Of a stretch of DNA of 21,956 bases, positions 7,839 through 14,316 are shown piece after piece (the stretch's first letter is position 1; each line of letters starts with the position of its first letter). Under the pieces are notes generated by a model that was given only the letters and a program-made list of their open reading frames with translations, was not told where the DNA came from and ran no database searches. The translations under genes and the position numbers were made by a program. The stretch covers positions 1 through 21,956 of the forward strand of contig CAYYNB010000096.1 in the NCBI GenBank assembly GCA_964472565.1, read 5' to 3'. The stretch comes from DATAMF01 sp964472565 (lineage in GTDB: Bacteria; Chloroflexota; Anaerolineae; Aggregatilineales; Aggregatilineaceae).

Positions 7839-7861
7839 GGTGAACCCCTATCCTCTTTTTT
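7834..7861 (+). terminator. Intrinsic terminator overlapping the stop codon
   Basis: GGTAGGG (7834-7840) pairs with CCCTATC (7846-7852) with one G-U pair around a 5-nt loop, followed by CTC and six T. The stop codon TAG (7836-7838) lies inside the left arm. Confidence 0.65.
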
Positions 7862-7899
7862 CTCACTCGTGATACCGTTGGCGAAATGGTTTTTGTTTT

Positions 7900-7931
7900 T
7901 TGTAGGGGCAATTCATGAATTGCCCCTACAA
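7900..7931. repeat. 32-bp perfect palindrome, dispersed-repeat type
   Basis: Positions 7900-7931 read the same on both strands with no loop, centred on CATG (TTGTAGGGGC, AATTCATGAATT, GCCCCTACAA). It lies in the 305-nt gene-free stretch 7839-8143, clear of both terminators. Perfect palindromes of the GTAGGGGC...GCCCCTAC kind are, from memory, multi-copy intergenic elements in several bacterial groups; copy number cannot be seen from one window. Confidence 0.75.
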
Positions 7932-7949
7932 CTTTTCCGGTATCCGCCC

Positions 7950-8037
7950 ATTTAGCCTGAATCGGGACGCATTCAGGTTAAATCTGCCCCCACATTATCC
8001 CCATATCCCGCATAAGGTTAAATGATTCAGGCTAAAT
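7950..8037. repeat. Inverted-repeat element with alternative hairpins
   Basis: A 14-bp perfect inverted repeat (7950-7963 with 8024-8037, ATTTAGCCTGAATC and complement) encloses about 60 nt. A second copy of the right arm at 7971-7982, with one G-U pair, can also pair with the left arm to give a tight hairpin with an 8-nt loop. The element holds no ORF and has no obvious target-site duplication. It could be a small non-autonomous element or a structured RNA. The remainder of the gap up to the minus-strand terminator (8038-8104) shows nothing I can name. Confidence 0.6.
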
Positions 8038-8104
8038 AGACCTGCTTCTAACCTATAGCCCGTTTGAAAAAGGGTTGGGGGGCCGATTCGTAGCTGGGGG
8101 GTAC

Positions 8105-8133
8105 AAAAAAGGGCGGACCCGTCCGGCCCGCCC
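8105..8133 (-). terminator. Intrinsic terminator of the LysM glycosidase gene
   Basis: GGGCGG (8111-8116) pairs with CCGCCC (8128-8133), with further inner pairs. The minus strand then reads six T (8110-8105). It begins about 10 nt past the TAA of the minus-strand gene. Confidence 0.88.
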
Positions 8134-8143
8134 TGTGCGTTGG

Positions 8144-9622
8144 TTACTGCATTGCTCCGGCCAGCGCGCTACACGCCGGGCAGCTTCCACCCGGACGCAT
8201 GATCGCGTAGCCCGCTGCTGGGTCGGCTCCGTAGGCGGTGAAGTCCACGTTCCAGACGATCATCAGGCGGACTTTGCCGCTGCCGCGTGAGAGCTGCGCC
8301 GCACGGCCCAGCCACTGCGCCTGTTGCGCGGCGGTGGTGTTCGCGCCCCACTCGAATCCGGCGGGCAGTGCGCCCAGGCCTTCAGGCGAGAGATAGCCGA
8401 GTTCGGTGAAGCACAGCGGACGACGCCCGCCAAAAGCGTTCCAGTAGGTGTTGACCATGCCCCAGTAGTAGCGGGTGTAGTGGCCGCTGTTACCGCGCGG
8501 GTCACCGCTGGTCTGGTCGGGCGAGAGGATGCCTTCGTTGTAGTGGATGCCCATGCAGTCGGCGTAGTTGGTCGCGCCGGCAGCCGCCATCTGCTGGATG
8601 TATGTATCGTCGTTGCAGCCGCCTGCCGCACAGCCCGCCGATCCGAAGTAGCCGGTGGGCGCGGGCGCGCCGCTGATGACCATCACGCTGGGGTTGCCCG
8701 CCTTGATCGAGGCGTAGGCTTTGGAAAGCATCTGGACATAGCTTTGGGCGCTGATCTGTCCAGCGGGCCATTCACGGTCAATGTTCTGCTCGTTCCAGAC
8801 TTCAATCGCATCCGGGCCGAGGGCCGCGACGCCTTGCAGGAAGCCCGCGAACTGATCCATGTAGACGCCCATGTTCGAGCCAAGCTGCGCCGGATCGCCG
8901 ACGACGCTCAAAAGGATGCGGAAGCCCTTGCTGTGCGCTTCGTTGATGTAACCGGCGGCGGTGTCGGGATTCTGGCCGAGGGTGTAGCGCAGTTGGCGCT
9001 TGACCCACGACATGCCTGCCTGCTTCATCTGATCGGGATAGCCGAAGCTGTCCACCTGACCGCCGAGTTCAAAAGCGCCACCCGTTGAAGGCGGGGCTGT
9101 GGGCACGGGCGGCTGAGTCGCGCCGGGGATCGGGGTGCTGGGTGTGGTCGGCGTGGTCGGCGTGGTGCTGCCGCCGGGGATCGTCAAGACCTGACCGACA
9201 TAGATCAGGTTGGGGTTGGTGATGCCGTTGGCGGAGACAATCGCCTGGACTGTCGTGCCGAAGCGCAGCGCAATCCGCGAGAGCGTATCACCCGCGACCA
9301 CCGTATACGTGCCGCCCGTCGAAGGCGCGGTGGTGGGGACCGCTGTGCCGGGAAGCGGCGTCGAAGGGGTGGGTGTTGTGCCGGGGGCCGGGATAATGAG
9401 CACCTGACCGACATAGATCAGATTAGGATTGGTGATGCCATTGGCGGCGGCGATGGCAGGCCATGTAACGCCATAACGCAAGGCGATCCGATACAAGTTT
9501 TCACCGGCCTGCACGACATGCTGTGTGCTGCCGCCCTGGGCTTGTGCTGGTTCGGTGGGATGCAGGCTAGGAACCAACAGTGCAACCAGGAGAAGGCCAA
9601 GAATAAACCATCTATAGCGCAT
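8144..9622 (-). CDS. Secreted glycosidase-like protein with two LysM domains
   Basis: A 492-residue protein. A signal peptide (MRYRWFILGLLLVALLV, likely cleavage after AQA near residue 28) is followed by LysM 1 (about 34-78), a Thr/Pro linker, LysM 2 (about 105-149), a second Thr/Pro linker and a TIM-barrel glycosidase-like domain (about 183-492). The barrel shows IEVWNEQN with Glu278, the Asn-Glu acid/base pair of clan GH-A, and CFTELGY with Glu407 as likely nucleophile. It resembles GH39/GH5-type folds, though the exact family is unclear. LysM binds peptidoglycan or chitin-like glycans, so it should act on the cell surface or wall. The start at 9622 is chosen because AGGAG lies 8 nt upstream and the signal peptide begins there; a 23-residue upstream extension is unlikely. 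The two LysM repeats share 17 identical residues (NGITNPNLIYVGQVL and flanks). Confidence 0.9.
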   Translation of the reverse strand: MRYRWFILGLLLVALLVPSLHPTEPAQAQGGSTQHVVQAGENLYRIALRYGVTWPAIAAANGITNPNLIYVGQVLIIPAPGTTPTPSTPLPGTAVPTTAPSTGGTYTVVAGDTLSRIALRFGTTVQAIVSANGITNPNLIYVGQVLTIPGGSTTPTTPTTPSTPIPGATQPPVPTAPPSTGGAFELGGQVDSFGYPDQMKQAGMSWVKRQLRYTLGQNPDTAAGYINEAHSKGFRILLSVVGDPAQLGSNMGVYMDQFAGFLQGVAALGPDAIEVWNEQNIDREWPAGQISAQSYVQMLSKAYASIKAGNPSVMVISGAPAPTGYFGSAGCAAGGCNDDTYIQQMAAAGATNYADCMGIHYNEGILSPDQTSGDPRGNSGHYTRYYWGMVNTYWNAFGGRRPLCFTELGYLSPEGLGALPAGFEWGANTTAAQQAQWLGRAAQLSRGSGKVRLMIVWNVDFTAYGADPAAGYAIMRPGGSCPACSALAGAMQ

Positions 9623-9665
9623 AAGGTAAGCTCCTGACTCAGAAGAATTGAAATGGCTGTCTACA

Positions 9666-9693
9666 ATGATAATGGATTCCGTAGATTGCACAA
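9666..9693 (-). promoter_or_regulatory. Possible promoter of the LysM glycosidase gene
   Basis: On the minus strand TTGTGC (9693-9688) and TATCAT (9671-9666) are 16 nt apart, about 44 nt upstream of the chosen start. The match is moderate. Confidence 0.4.
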
Positions 9694-9837
9694 CCGGGGG
9701 TACAGAAGGCGCAGGGCAGCCGTATGGACAGGGAAAAAATCCATCAATTCACCTAAACGAAAATCCCCCAGGTGGCCGATATAGACGGCGCTGAAAAACC
9801 GTATGATCTGAGCAATGTATCGTATAGGGAGGCCAAC

Positions 9838-10113
9838 ATGGACTTGCTTGTTAACATTATCATTTGGGTGGTTGTCGGCGCAATCGCGGGGTGGCTTGCC
9901 AGCCTGGTGATGGGGACTAATCGCGGGCAGTCGCTGGGTGAGGATATTGTGGTGGGTATTGTCGGCGGTGTCCTGGGCGGTTTTATCCTGGATGTGCTCG
10001 ACCTGGGCGGTAATGTAGACGGGATTGATATCGCCAGCATTCTGGTAGCGTTCTTCGGTGCGATGGTTCTGCTGTTCGTCCTGAAGGCCGTACGGGGCAG
10101 CGCCCAGGTTTAA
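9838..10113 (+). CDS. GlsB/YeaQ/YmgE-type small membrane protein, copy 1
   Basis: A 91-residue protein with three hydrophobic helices and the family's glycine-rich pattern: VGAIAGWLASLVMG, then a short polar loop, VVGIVGGVLGGFILD, and a last helix ILVAFFGAMVLLFVL ending in a basic tail. This fits the transglycosylase-associated protein family (PF04226), which despite the name has no proven enzymatic role and is often stress-induced. GGGAGG lies 5 nt before the ATG at 9838, so the 22-residue upstream extension is unlikely. A paralogue of exactly the same length is at 16456-16731 on the other strand. The gene stands alone, divergent from the LysM glycosidase, and I see no convincing promoter. 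Confidence 0.88.
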   Translation: MDLLVNIIIWVVVGAIAGWLASLVMGTNRGQSLGEDIVVGIVGGVLGGFILDVLDLGGNVDGIDIASILVAFFGAMVLLFVLKAVRGSAQV

Positions 10114-10155
10114 GTTTAAGCGCCACCAGTAGCGGAAGACCTATGCTGACCGGGT

Positions 10156-10800
10156 TTATTCCGGCGGCACATGCCGCGCCATATTCCCGTCTGGGGGCGG
10201 GTCGGCTAGATGGCAGGTGTCATTCAGGCAGAACAGCGCGAGGCCCTCGGGGTAATCACGCAGTTCAGAAACGGCGGTGTTGTTCATAATCAGGTTAAAC
10301 CGTTTCTGCGGTTCCAGACCCAGCGCCAAACAGATGAACATGGTCAGTGAGCCGCCATGCCCGACCAGCAGCACGGTTTGATCGGGGTGGCGGCGTTTGA
10401 TGTCATCGCGCAGGGTCGCCAGGCGGGCGGCAAACTGGGTGAGCGTTTCCGCGCCGTGCGGCACCTGATCGCGATTGGCCTGCCACGCGGCAAACATAGC
10501 GGGGTAAAGCGCGCGGACTTCCTGCCAGTCGCGGCCTTCCCATTCCCCTTTGGCAATTTCACGCAGGCGCGCATCGGCGTTTACCGGCAGGTTATGCTGC
10601 GCCGCTATCGCCTGGGCGGTGTGCAGGGCGCGCTGGAGATCGCTGGAATAGATGGCGTGGAGGGGTTCGGATGCCAGCCGCGCGGCGACTCGTTCGGACT
10701 GCCAGCGGCCTAAATCGCTCAAGGGCACATCGGTGTGCCCCTGGACACGGCCTTCTGAATTCCAGGTGGTTTGTCCGTGACGGACCAGGATCAAACGCAT
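10156..10800 (-). CDS. Histidine phosphatase family protein (phosphoglycerate-mutase-like fold)
   Basis: A 214-residue cytoplasmic protein. LVRHGQTTWN (catalytic His8 in RHG), YSSDLQRALHTA with the second conserved Arg, LREIAKGEWEGR with the conserved acid, and LLVGHGG with the second catalytic His define the branch that includes CobC, PhoE and GpmB-like phosphatases. The small-molecule substrate cannot be told from sequence. The ATG at 10800 overlaps the end of the upstream Nudix gene by 10 nt, and no strong ribosome site is seen (GAGCGAG only), so translation is probably coupled to the Nudix gene. A cob cluster is not visible, which weakens an alpha-ribazole phosphatase call. Confidence 0.9.
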   Translation of the reverse strand: MRLILVRHGQTTWNSEGRVQGHTDVPLSDLGRWQSERVAARLASEPLHAIYSSDLQRALHTAQAIAAQHNLPVNADARLREIAKGEWEGRDWQEVRALYPAMFAAWQANRDQVPHGAETLTQFAARLATLRDDIKRRHPDQTVLLVGHGGSLTMFICLALGLEPQKRFNLIMNNTAVSELRDYPEGLALFCLNDTCHLADPPPDGNMARHVPPE

Positions 10801-11228
10801 AACTCGCTCATCTCAGCCAGATAAGTTTGAAGGTCGTGGGGCTGGATATTGAGCTGGTTGAGGGTGCGGCGCTGAAGGGGGACTTCTTCGGCAATATACT
10901 GGCCGCGCGTGGGGTCATTAAATTCGGGTGCGGTGCGGCGGGACGGGTCCCGATCAATAAGGCGGCAGAGATAAAATAATTGGCGAATGATGCGGTTAGA
11001 GGCTGGGCGGTGGTCGTAAACAAAGGCATAACGCACGATTTCGATTGTCGCGCCGAGTTCTTCCATCATTTCACGCGATAAGGCGGCTTCCGGTCCGGTA
11101 TCGGAGGCTTCGATACCGCCGCCCGGTGCAACCCAGTAGGGTGTGACGCCCGGACGGACCCGCTTAAAAAGCAGCACATGATGTTGATCAGTCAGCAGGA
11201 TAGCGCGGACGCGCTGGTTAATATCCAT
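10791..11228 (-). CDS. Nudix hydrolase
   Basis: A 145-residue protein. The Nudix box runs from APGGGIEASDTG to REMMEELGA; the REMMEELG half is canonical, while the first half has Asp or Thr where the usual Glu lies and seems one residue longer than the standard 23. Nudix enzymes cleave nucleoside diphosphate-X bonds; here the substrate is unknown. The start at 11228 has GGGGAGG 7 nt upstream, so the 30-residue upstream extension is rejected. It is the first gene of a two-gene unit with the histidine phosphatase, overlapping it by 10 nt. Its promoter appears to be an extended -10 about 30 nt upstream. Confidence 0.88.
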   Translation of the reverse strand: MDINQRVRAILLTDQHHVLLFKRVRPGVTPYWVAPGGGIEASDTGPEAALSREMMEELGATIEIVRYAFVYDHRPASNRIIRQLFYLCRLIDRDPSRRTAPEFNDPTRGQYIAEEVPLQRRTLNQLNIQPHDLQTYLAEMSELCV

Positions 11229-11259
11229 GACTAAACCTCCCCGTCGATAGAATTTATTC

Positions 11260-11268
11260 ATTGTACCA
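11260..11268 (-). promoter_or_regulatory. Extended -10 promoter of the Nudix unit
   Basis: The minus strand reads TGGTACAAT (11268-11260), an extended -10 with a good TACAAT. The start of transcription would be near 11253, giving a leader of about 25 nt before the ATG at 11228. Confidence 0.55.
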
Positions 11269-11273
11269 CAGGC

Positions 11274-11302
11274 TTGCAACACGGCGAACGCTGCGCTAGA
11301 GT
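11274..11302 (+). promoter_or_regulatory. Possible promoter of the phosphoesterase-protease unit
   Basis: TTGCAA (11274-11279) and TAGAGT (11297-11302) are exactly 17 nt apart, about 35 nt before the ATG at 11337. It lies next to the oppositely directed Nudix promoter, so the two may affect each other. Confidence 0.45.
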
Positions 11303-11336
11303 CCACTTTGTTTCGCATTCGGGAAAGCTAAACACG

Positions 11337-12125
11337 ATGAAACCCTCTCTCACATTTGTGCATATCAGCGATTCACACCTGGGGCCGACGCGTGACTTCA
11401 CGCTGCAAGGACCGCCGACGCTGGCGAACCTGGAACGGGTGGTGGATGTGATTAACCAGTTTCCTGTCCAGCCGGATTTTGTTGTGCATACCGGCGATGT
11501 ATCCAATGATCGGAGCCGGGAGTCGTATGAGCTGGCGGCGGGCGTATTGGGACGGCTCAAAGCGCCGGTTTATTATGTCAACGGGAATCATGATGATCGC
11601 GGGTTGATGCATGAGTATCTCGGCGCGCACCTTCACGCCAGCGGTGATCCAAACCACACGATGGATTATTGTTTTGAGGTCAAAGGCGAGCGGTTTATGG
11701 TGGTGGATGCATTCGATCCGGCGGTGCCGGTGCCGAATGGGCAGGTGAACGCCGAACAACTGGCATGGATTCGCAGCGAAACCACGCAGGATGGGCCGCC
11801 GCTGACGGTGTTTATGCATTACGGGGGATTCGCAATGGGATCGCCCTGGCTGGATGAACATATGTTGATTCTGAACGTCGAGGCGCTGCACCAGGCACTG
11901 ATGCCGGCGCGAAACCGGCTGCGCGGGGTGTTTCATGGGCATTTGCACCGGAGTTCACAGGTGGTGCGTGATGGAATCCTGTATACATGCGTGGGGGCGA
12001 CGAGCATTCAATATGCGTGGCGCGCCTGGGATGAAACACCTCACCCCGATCTTACGTTCGCTCCTTCGTATAATCTGGTTCAGTATGCGGCGAATCAAGT
12101 ACAGGTACTGCACTATGGGTTTTAA
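11337..12125 (+). CDS. Calcineurin-like metallophosphoesterase
   Basis: A 262-residue protein with the full metal-binding motif set: DSH (Asp12, His14), GDVSND (Asp54), GNHDD (Asn84, His85), HYGG (His161) and GHLH (His202, His204). The layout matches the class III phosphodiesterase branch that includes CpdA (cAMP phosphodiesterase) and related enzymes, but the substrate cannot be assigned. No signal peptide is present, so it is cytoplasmic. The start at 11337 is chosen because homologous domains begin near SLTFVHISDSH; the ribosome site is weak (GGGAAA). The htrA-like gene begins 12 nt after its stop codon, so the two likely form one transcript. Confidence 0.88.
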   Translation: MKPSLTFVHISDSHLGPTRDFTLQGPPTLANLERVVDVINQFPVQPDFVVHTGDVSNDRSRESYELAAGVLGRLKAPVYYVNGNHDDRGLMHEYLGAHLHASGDPNHTMDYCFEVKGERFMVVDAFDPAVPVPNGQVNAEQLAWIRSETTQDGPPLTVFMHYGGFAMGSPWLDEHMLILNVEALHQALMPARNRLRGVFHGHLHRSSQVVRDGILYTCVGATSIQYAWRAWDETPHPDLTFAPSYNLVQYAANQVQVLHYGF

Positions 12126-12137
12126 CAGGAGGCGCGT

Positions 12138-13289
12138 ATGATTTCAAAGCGGTTTGTCGTGTTTGGTGTCCTGCTCGGAACGGCGCTCGGTTTTGGGCTG
12201 GGCATGACGTGGAGCCTGGGACAGGCGGATGATGATCCCGGCGCGGCTGTTCAAGCCACTGCAACCCCAATGGTTGTTGCCCCGCTGTCGAGCGAGGCGC
12301 TGACGCTGATGGATGCACAGGAAGCGGTGATTACCCAGATTTATGAGGCGGTGAGTCCGTCGGTGGTGCATATTACGAGCCGAAGCCAGGTGCTGGATTT
12401 CTGGCGCGGACCTGTTCCGCAGGAAGGCACGGGATCGGGGTTTATCTATGATACGGCGGGGCATATTGTCACCAATAACCACGTGATCGAGGGCGCGGAA
12501 GAGATCGAAGTGGTGCTGGTGGATGGTACACATCTGACGGCGGCAGTGGTGGGCGCGGACTCGTATTATGATCTGGCGGTGCTGCAAGTGGATGTGAACC
12601 AGCTTAATCTGCCGCCGATTCCGTTGGGAACGGACGAAACGCTGCGGGTGGGGCAGATGGTGCTGGCGATTGGGAATCCGTTCGCGCTGGACCGGACGCT
12701 GACAACCGGGGTGATCAGCGCCTTGGGGCGCGTGATCCAGTCGGAAGATGGGTCGATGATCGGGAATGCGATTCAGACGGATGCAGCGATTAATCCGGGC
12801 AATTCGGGCGGGCCGCTGCTCGATACACGGGGACGAGTGATCGGGGTCAACACAGCGATTCAATCGTCGTCGGGCGGATCAAACGGGATTGGGTTTGCGG
12901 TGCCGATCAGCACGGTGTATCTGGTGGTGCCAAAGCTGATCGAACAGGGACGGTATCCGCATCCGACGATGGGGATCAATACGGCAGAGTTGGGCTATGA
13001 GATTCAGCCGGGCGAAAGCGGACCCCAAAACGGCCTGTTGATTGTCGAGATTGTGCGCGGTGGTCCGGCGGCACAGGCGGAACTCCAGGCGGCGGAGATT
13101 CAACAGCGGGGGTGGCAGACGTATCTGGTAGGCGGGGATACCATTGTGGCGATTAATGGCACGGCGGTCACGACACGCGACGAGCTGACACTGTATCTGG
13201 AAAACAACACGCATCCTGGCGACACGGTGACGCTGACGATTATCCGCGACGGCGAACAACAGGATGTCCCGGTGGTGGTGGGGGAGTAA
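12138..13289 (+). CDS. HtrA/DegP-like membrane-anchored serine protease
   Basis: A 383-residue protein. One N-terminal membrane helix (about 6-26) is followed by a short acidic patch and VQATAT linker. The trypsin-like domain has the full triad: His115 (TNNHVIEG), Asp145 (YYDLAVLQ) and Ser223 (NPGNSGGPL). A single PDZ domain (about 275-375) follows. HtrA proteases act outside the cytoplasmic membrane on misfolded or regulatory proteins. The PDZ domain contains an extra stretch (QQRGWQTYLVGGD) often seen in HhoA-like members of environmental bacteria. AGGAGG lies 5 nt before the ATG and the phosphoesterase stop is 12 nt upstream. The pairing with a phosphoesterase is not a standard operon that I know. 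Confidence 0.92.
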   Translation: MISKRFVVFGVLLGTALGFGLGMTWSLGQADDDPGAAVQATATPMVVAPLSSEALTLMDAQEAVITQIYEAVSPSVVHITSRSQVLDFWRGPVPQEGTGSGFIYDTAGHIVTNNHVIEGAEEIEVVLVDGTHLTAAVVGADSYYDLAVLQVDVNQLNLPPIPLGTDETLRVGQMVLAIGNPFALDRTLTTGVISALGRVIQSEDGSMIGNAIQTDAAINPGNSGGPLLDTRGRVIGVNTAIQSSSGGSNGIGFAVPISTVYLVVPKLIEQGRYPHPTMGINTAELGYEIQPGESGPQNGLLIVEIVRGGPAAQAELQAAEIQQRGWQTYLVGGDTIVAINGTAVTTRDELTLYLENNTHPGDTVTLTIIRDGEQQDVPVVVGE

Positions 13290-13291
13290 GG

Positions 13292-13462
13292 TCAGGTATC
13301 CAGACGGCGCAGGAAAAAGGTGCTGAGCAGGACGATTCCGGCACACACAATCTGGCCGACGATATAACCGTCCGATTGGGGGGAGAGCGCGGCTAAGACG
13401 CTAAAGGTGATGAGGCCGATCAAACCCAGAATATCGATCAACCAGATGACGGTGCGGTTCAT
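13292..13462 (-). CDS. Small two-helix membrane protein (56 aa)
   Basis: The minus strand from ATG 13462 to TGA 13292 encodes 56 residues, starting MNRTVIWLIDILGLIGLITF and ending FFLRRLDT. There are two hydrophobic helices (about 5-27 and 33-50) joined by a polar SPQSDG turn, and a positively charged tail, so a double-spanning hairpin is likely. GTAGGAT lies about 5 nt before the ATG. A perfect TTGACA on the minus strand (13517-13512) could be a -35, but the best -10 (TAAATC, 15 nt away) is poor. Its stop is 2 nt from the htrA stop, tail to tail. I do not recognise the family; function is unknown. Confidence 0.6.
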   Translation of the reverse strand: MNRTVIWLIDILGLIGLITFSVLAALSPQSDGYIVGQIVCAGIVLLSTFFLRRLDT

Positions 13463-13563
13463 ATATCCTACCCCTGTGAAATTAAAATCTGATTTAAGAG
13501 ATGCCTGTAGATGTCAAGATGACGTATAGGATTGGAGTTCCATAGTCACTGGTTTCAAAATAA

Positions 13564-13572
13564 TGTTATACT
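13564..13572 (+). promoter_or_regulatory. Extended -10 promoter of the GAF-like gene
   Basis: TGTTATACT (13564-13572) is an extended -10 with TATACT. No good -35 is present. The predicted start near 13579 gives a leader of about 40 nt. Confidence 0.55.
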
Positions 13573-13619
13573 CAAAAATGTAAAGAGGGAATACCCGACA
13601 CTGGTGATGGGGAATAGGC

Positions 13620-14204
13620 ATGTCTCAACAGCGCGGACTGGTTCAACGTTTGATCGCTTTTCTGAAACGGCCCGATATTGAGCAAGCGGGGCCTGTTCAG
13701 AATACGTATGATGATTATGCGGCGCGTGAAGCAGCGGCGGTTGCTGCTCCGGCGATTGAAGTTGTGGCGGATAACGCTTCTTATGTGACAGAAATGCAGT
13801 CGGCGGACCGCTCACCGACGCACGGATCGCGGCTGGATGCGCTGCTGGTGCGGGCGCTGCAACAATTTCATGCGCAGCAGGGTTATGTGATCCGCTCGGA
13901 GCAGGATGGTCGGATGCAGTACTGCACGGGGCGGGATGCGCAGGGACGGTATATTTATCCGGCGGAAGCGGACCCGGACCGGCGCGCAATTTTCCTGGCG
14001 CTGGATTCGGGCGAGTCACAGTTGTTTGTGCATACGGCAGACGACAACACACCGATTGCGGTGCTGTGCGGGCCGCTGTATGCGGGCGAAGAAATTATAG
14101 GCGTGTTGTACCTGGATAACCCGGCACGCAGCCGTTTGCACCGGGGTATTTTTGATGTGTTTTGCGATCAGGCTTCGCGAATGCTCGCGGAGGGAATCAG
14201 CTAA
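13620..14204 (+). CDS. GAF-like domain protein
   Basis: A 194-residue protein. The first 65 residues are polar, Ala-rich and probably flexible. The rest (about 70-190) resembles a GAF domain: a predicted helix (RLDALLVRALQQFHAQQG), a ligand-pocket region with two Cys (YCTGRD and VLCGPL), and the typical closing strand PLYAGEEIIGVLYLDNP followed by a last helix. GAF domains bind small ligands or mediate dimers. No output domain (kinase, cyclase or DNA-binding) is attached, and no partner lies next to it. The start is supported by GGGGA about 6-9 nt upstream. It is transcribed alone, between an extended -10 promoter and a terminator. Family call by pattern, moderate certainty. Confidence 0.78.
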   Translation: MSQQRGLVQRLIAFLKRPDIEQAGPVQNTYDDYAAREAAAVAAPAIEVVADNASYVTEMQSADRSPTHGSRLDALLVRALQQFHAQQGYVIRSEQDGRMQYCTGRDAQGRYIYPAEADPDRRAIFLALDSGESQLFVHTADDNTPIAVLCGPLYAGEEIIGVLYLDNPARSRLHRGIFDVFCDQASRMLAEGIS

Positions 14205-14232
14205 ATTTTATTTTTTGCAGAAAAATGAGGCG

Positions 14233-14261
14233 GGGCGGTTTGAATAAAACTGCCCTTTTTT
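14233..14261 (+). terminator. Intrinsic terminator after the GAF-like gene
   Basis: GGGCGGTTT (14233-14241) pairs with AAACTGCCC (14247-14255) with one G-U pair around a 5-nt loop, followed by six T. Confidence 0.92.
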
Positions 14262-14271
14262 GTGTTGGGCA

Positions 14272-14280
14272 TGCTATACT
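14272..14280 (+). promoter_or_regulatory. Extended -10 promoter of the phosphohexomutase gene
   Basis: TGCTATACT (14272-14280) is an extended -10 that begins just after the preceding terminator; transcription would start near 14287, about 30 nt before the ATG. There is no good -35. Confidence 0.6.
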
Positions 14281-14316
14281 GCATGGCTAATTTATTCGCA
14301 CGGGAGGGATTGAAGG

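Noticed and set aside
8324..9088. Plus-strand ORF of 254 codons opposite the LysM glycosidase
   Set aside because: Antisense to a gene with signal peptide, LysM domains and catalytic residues; no ribosome site.
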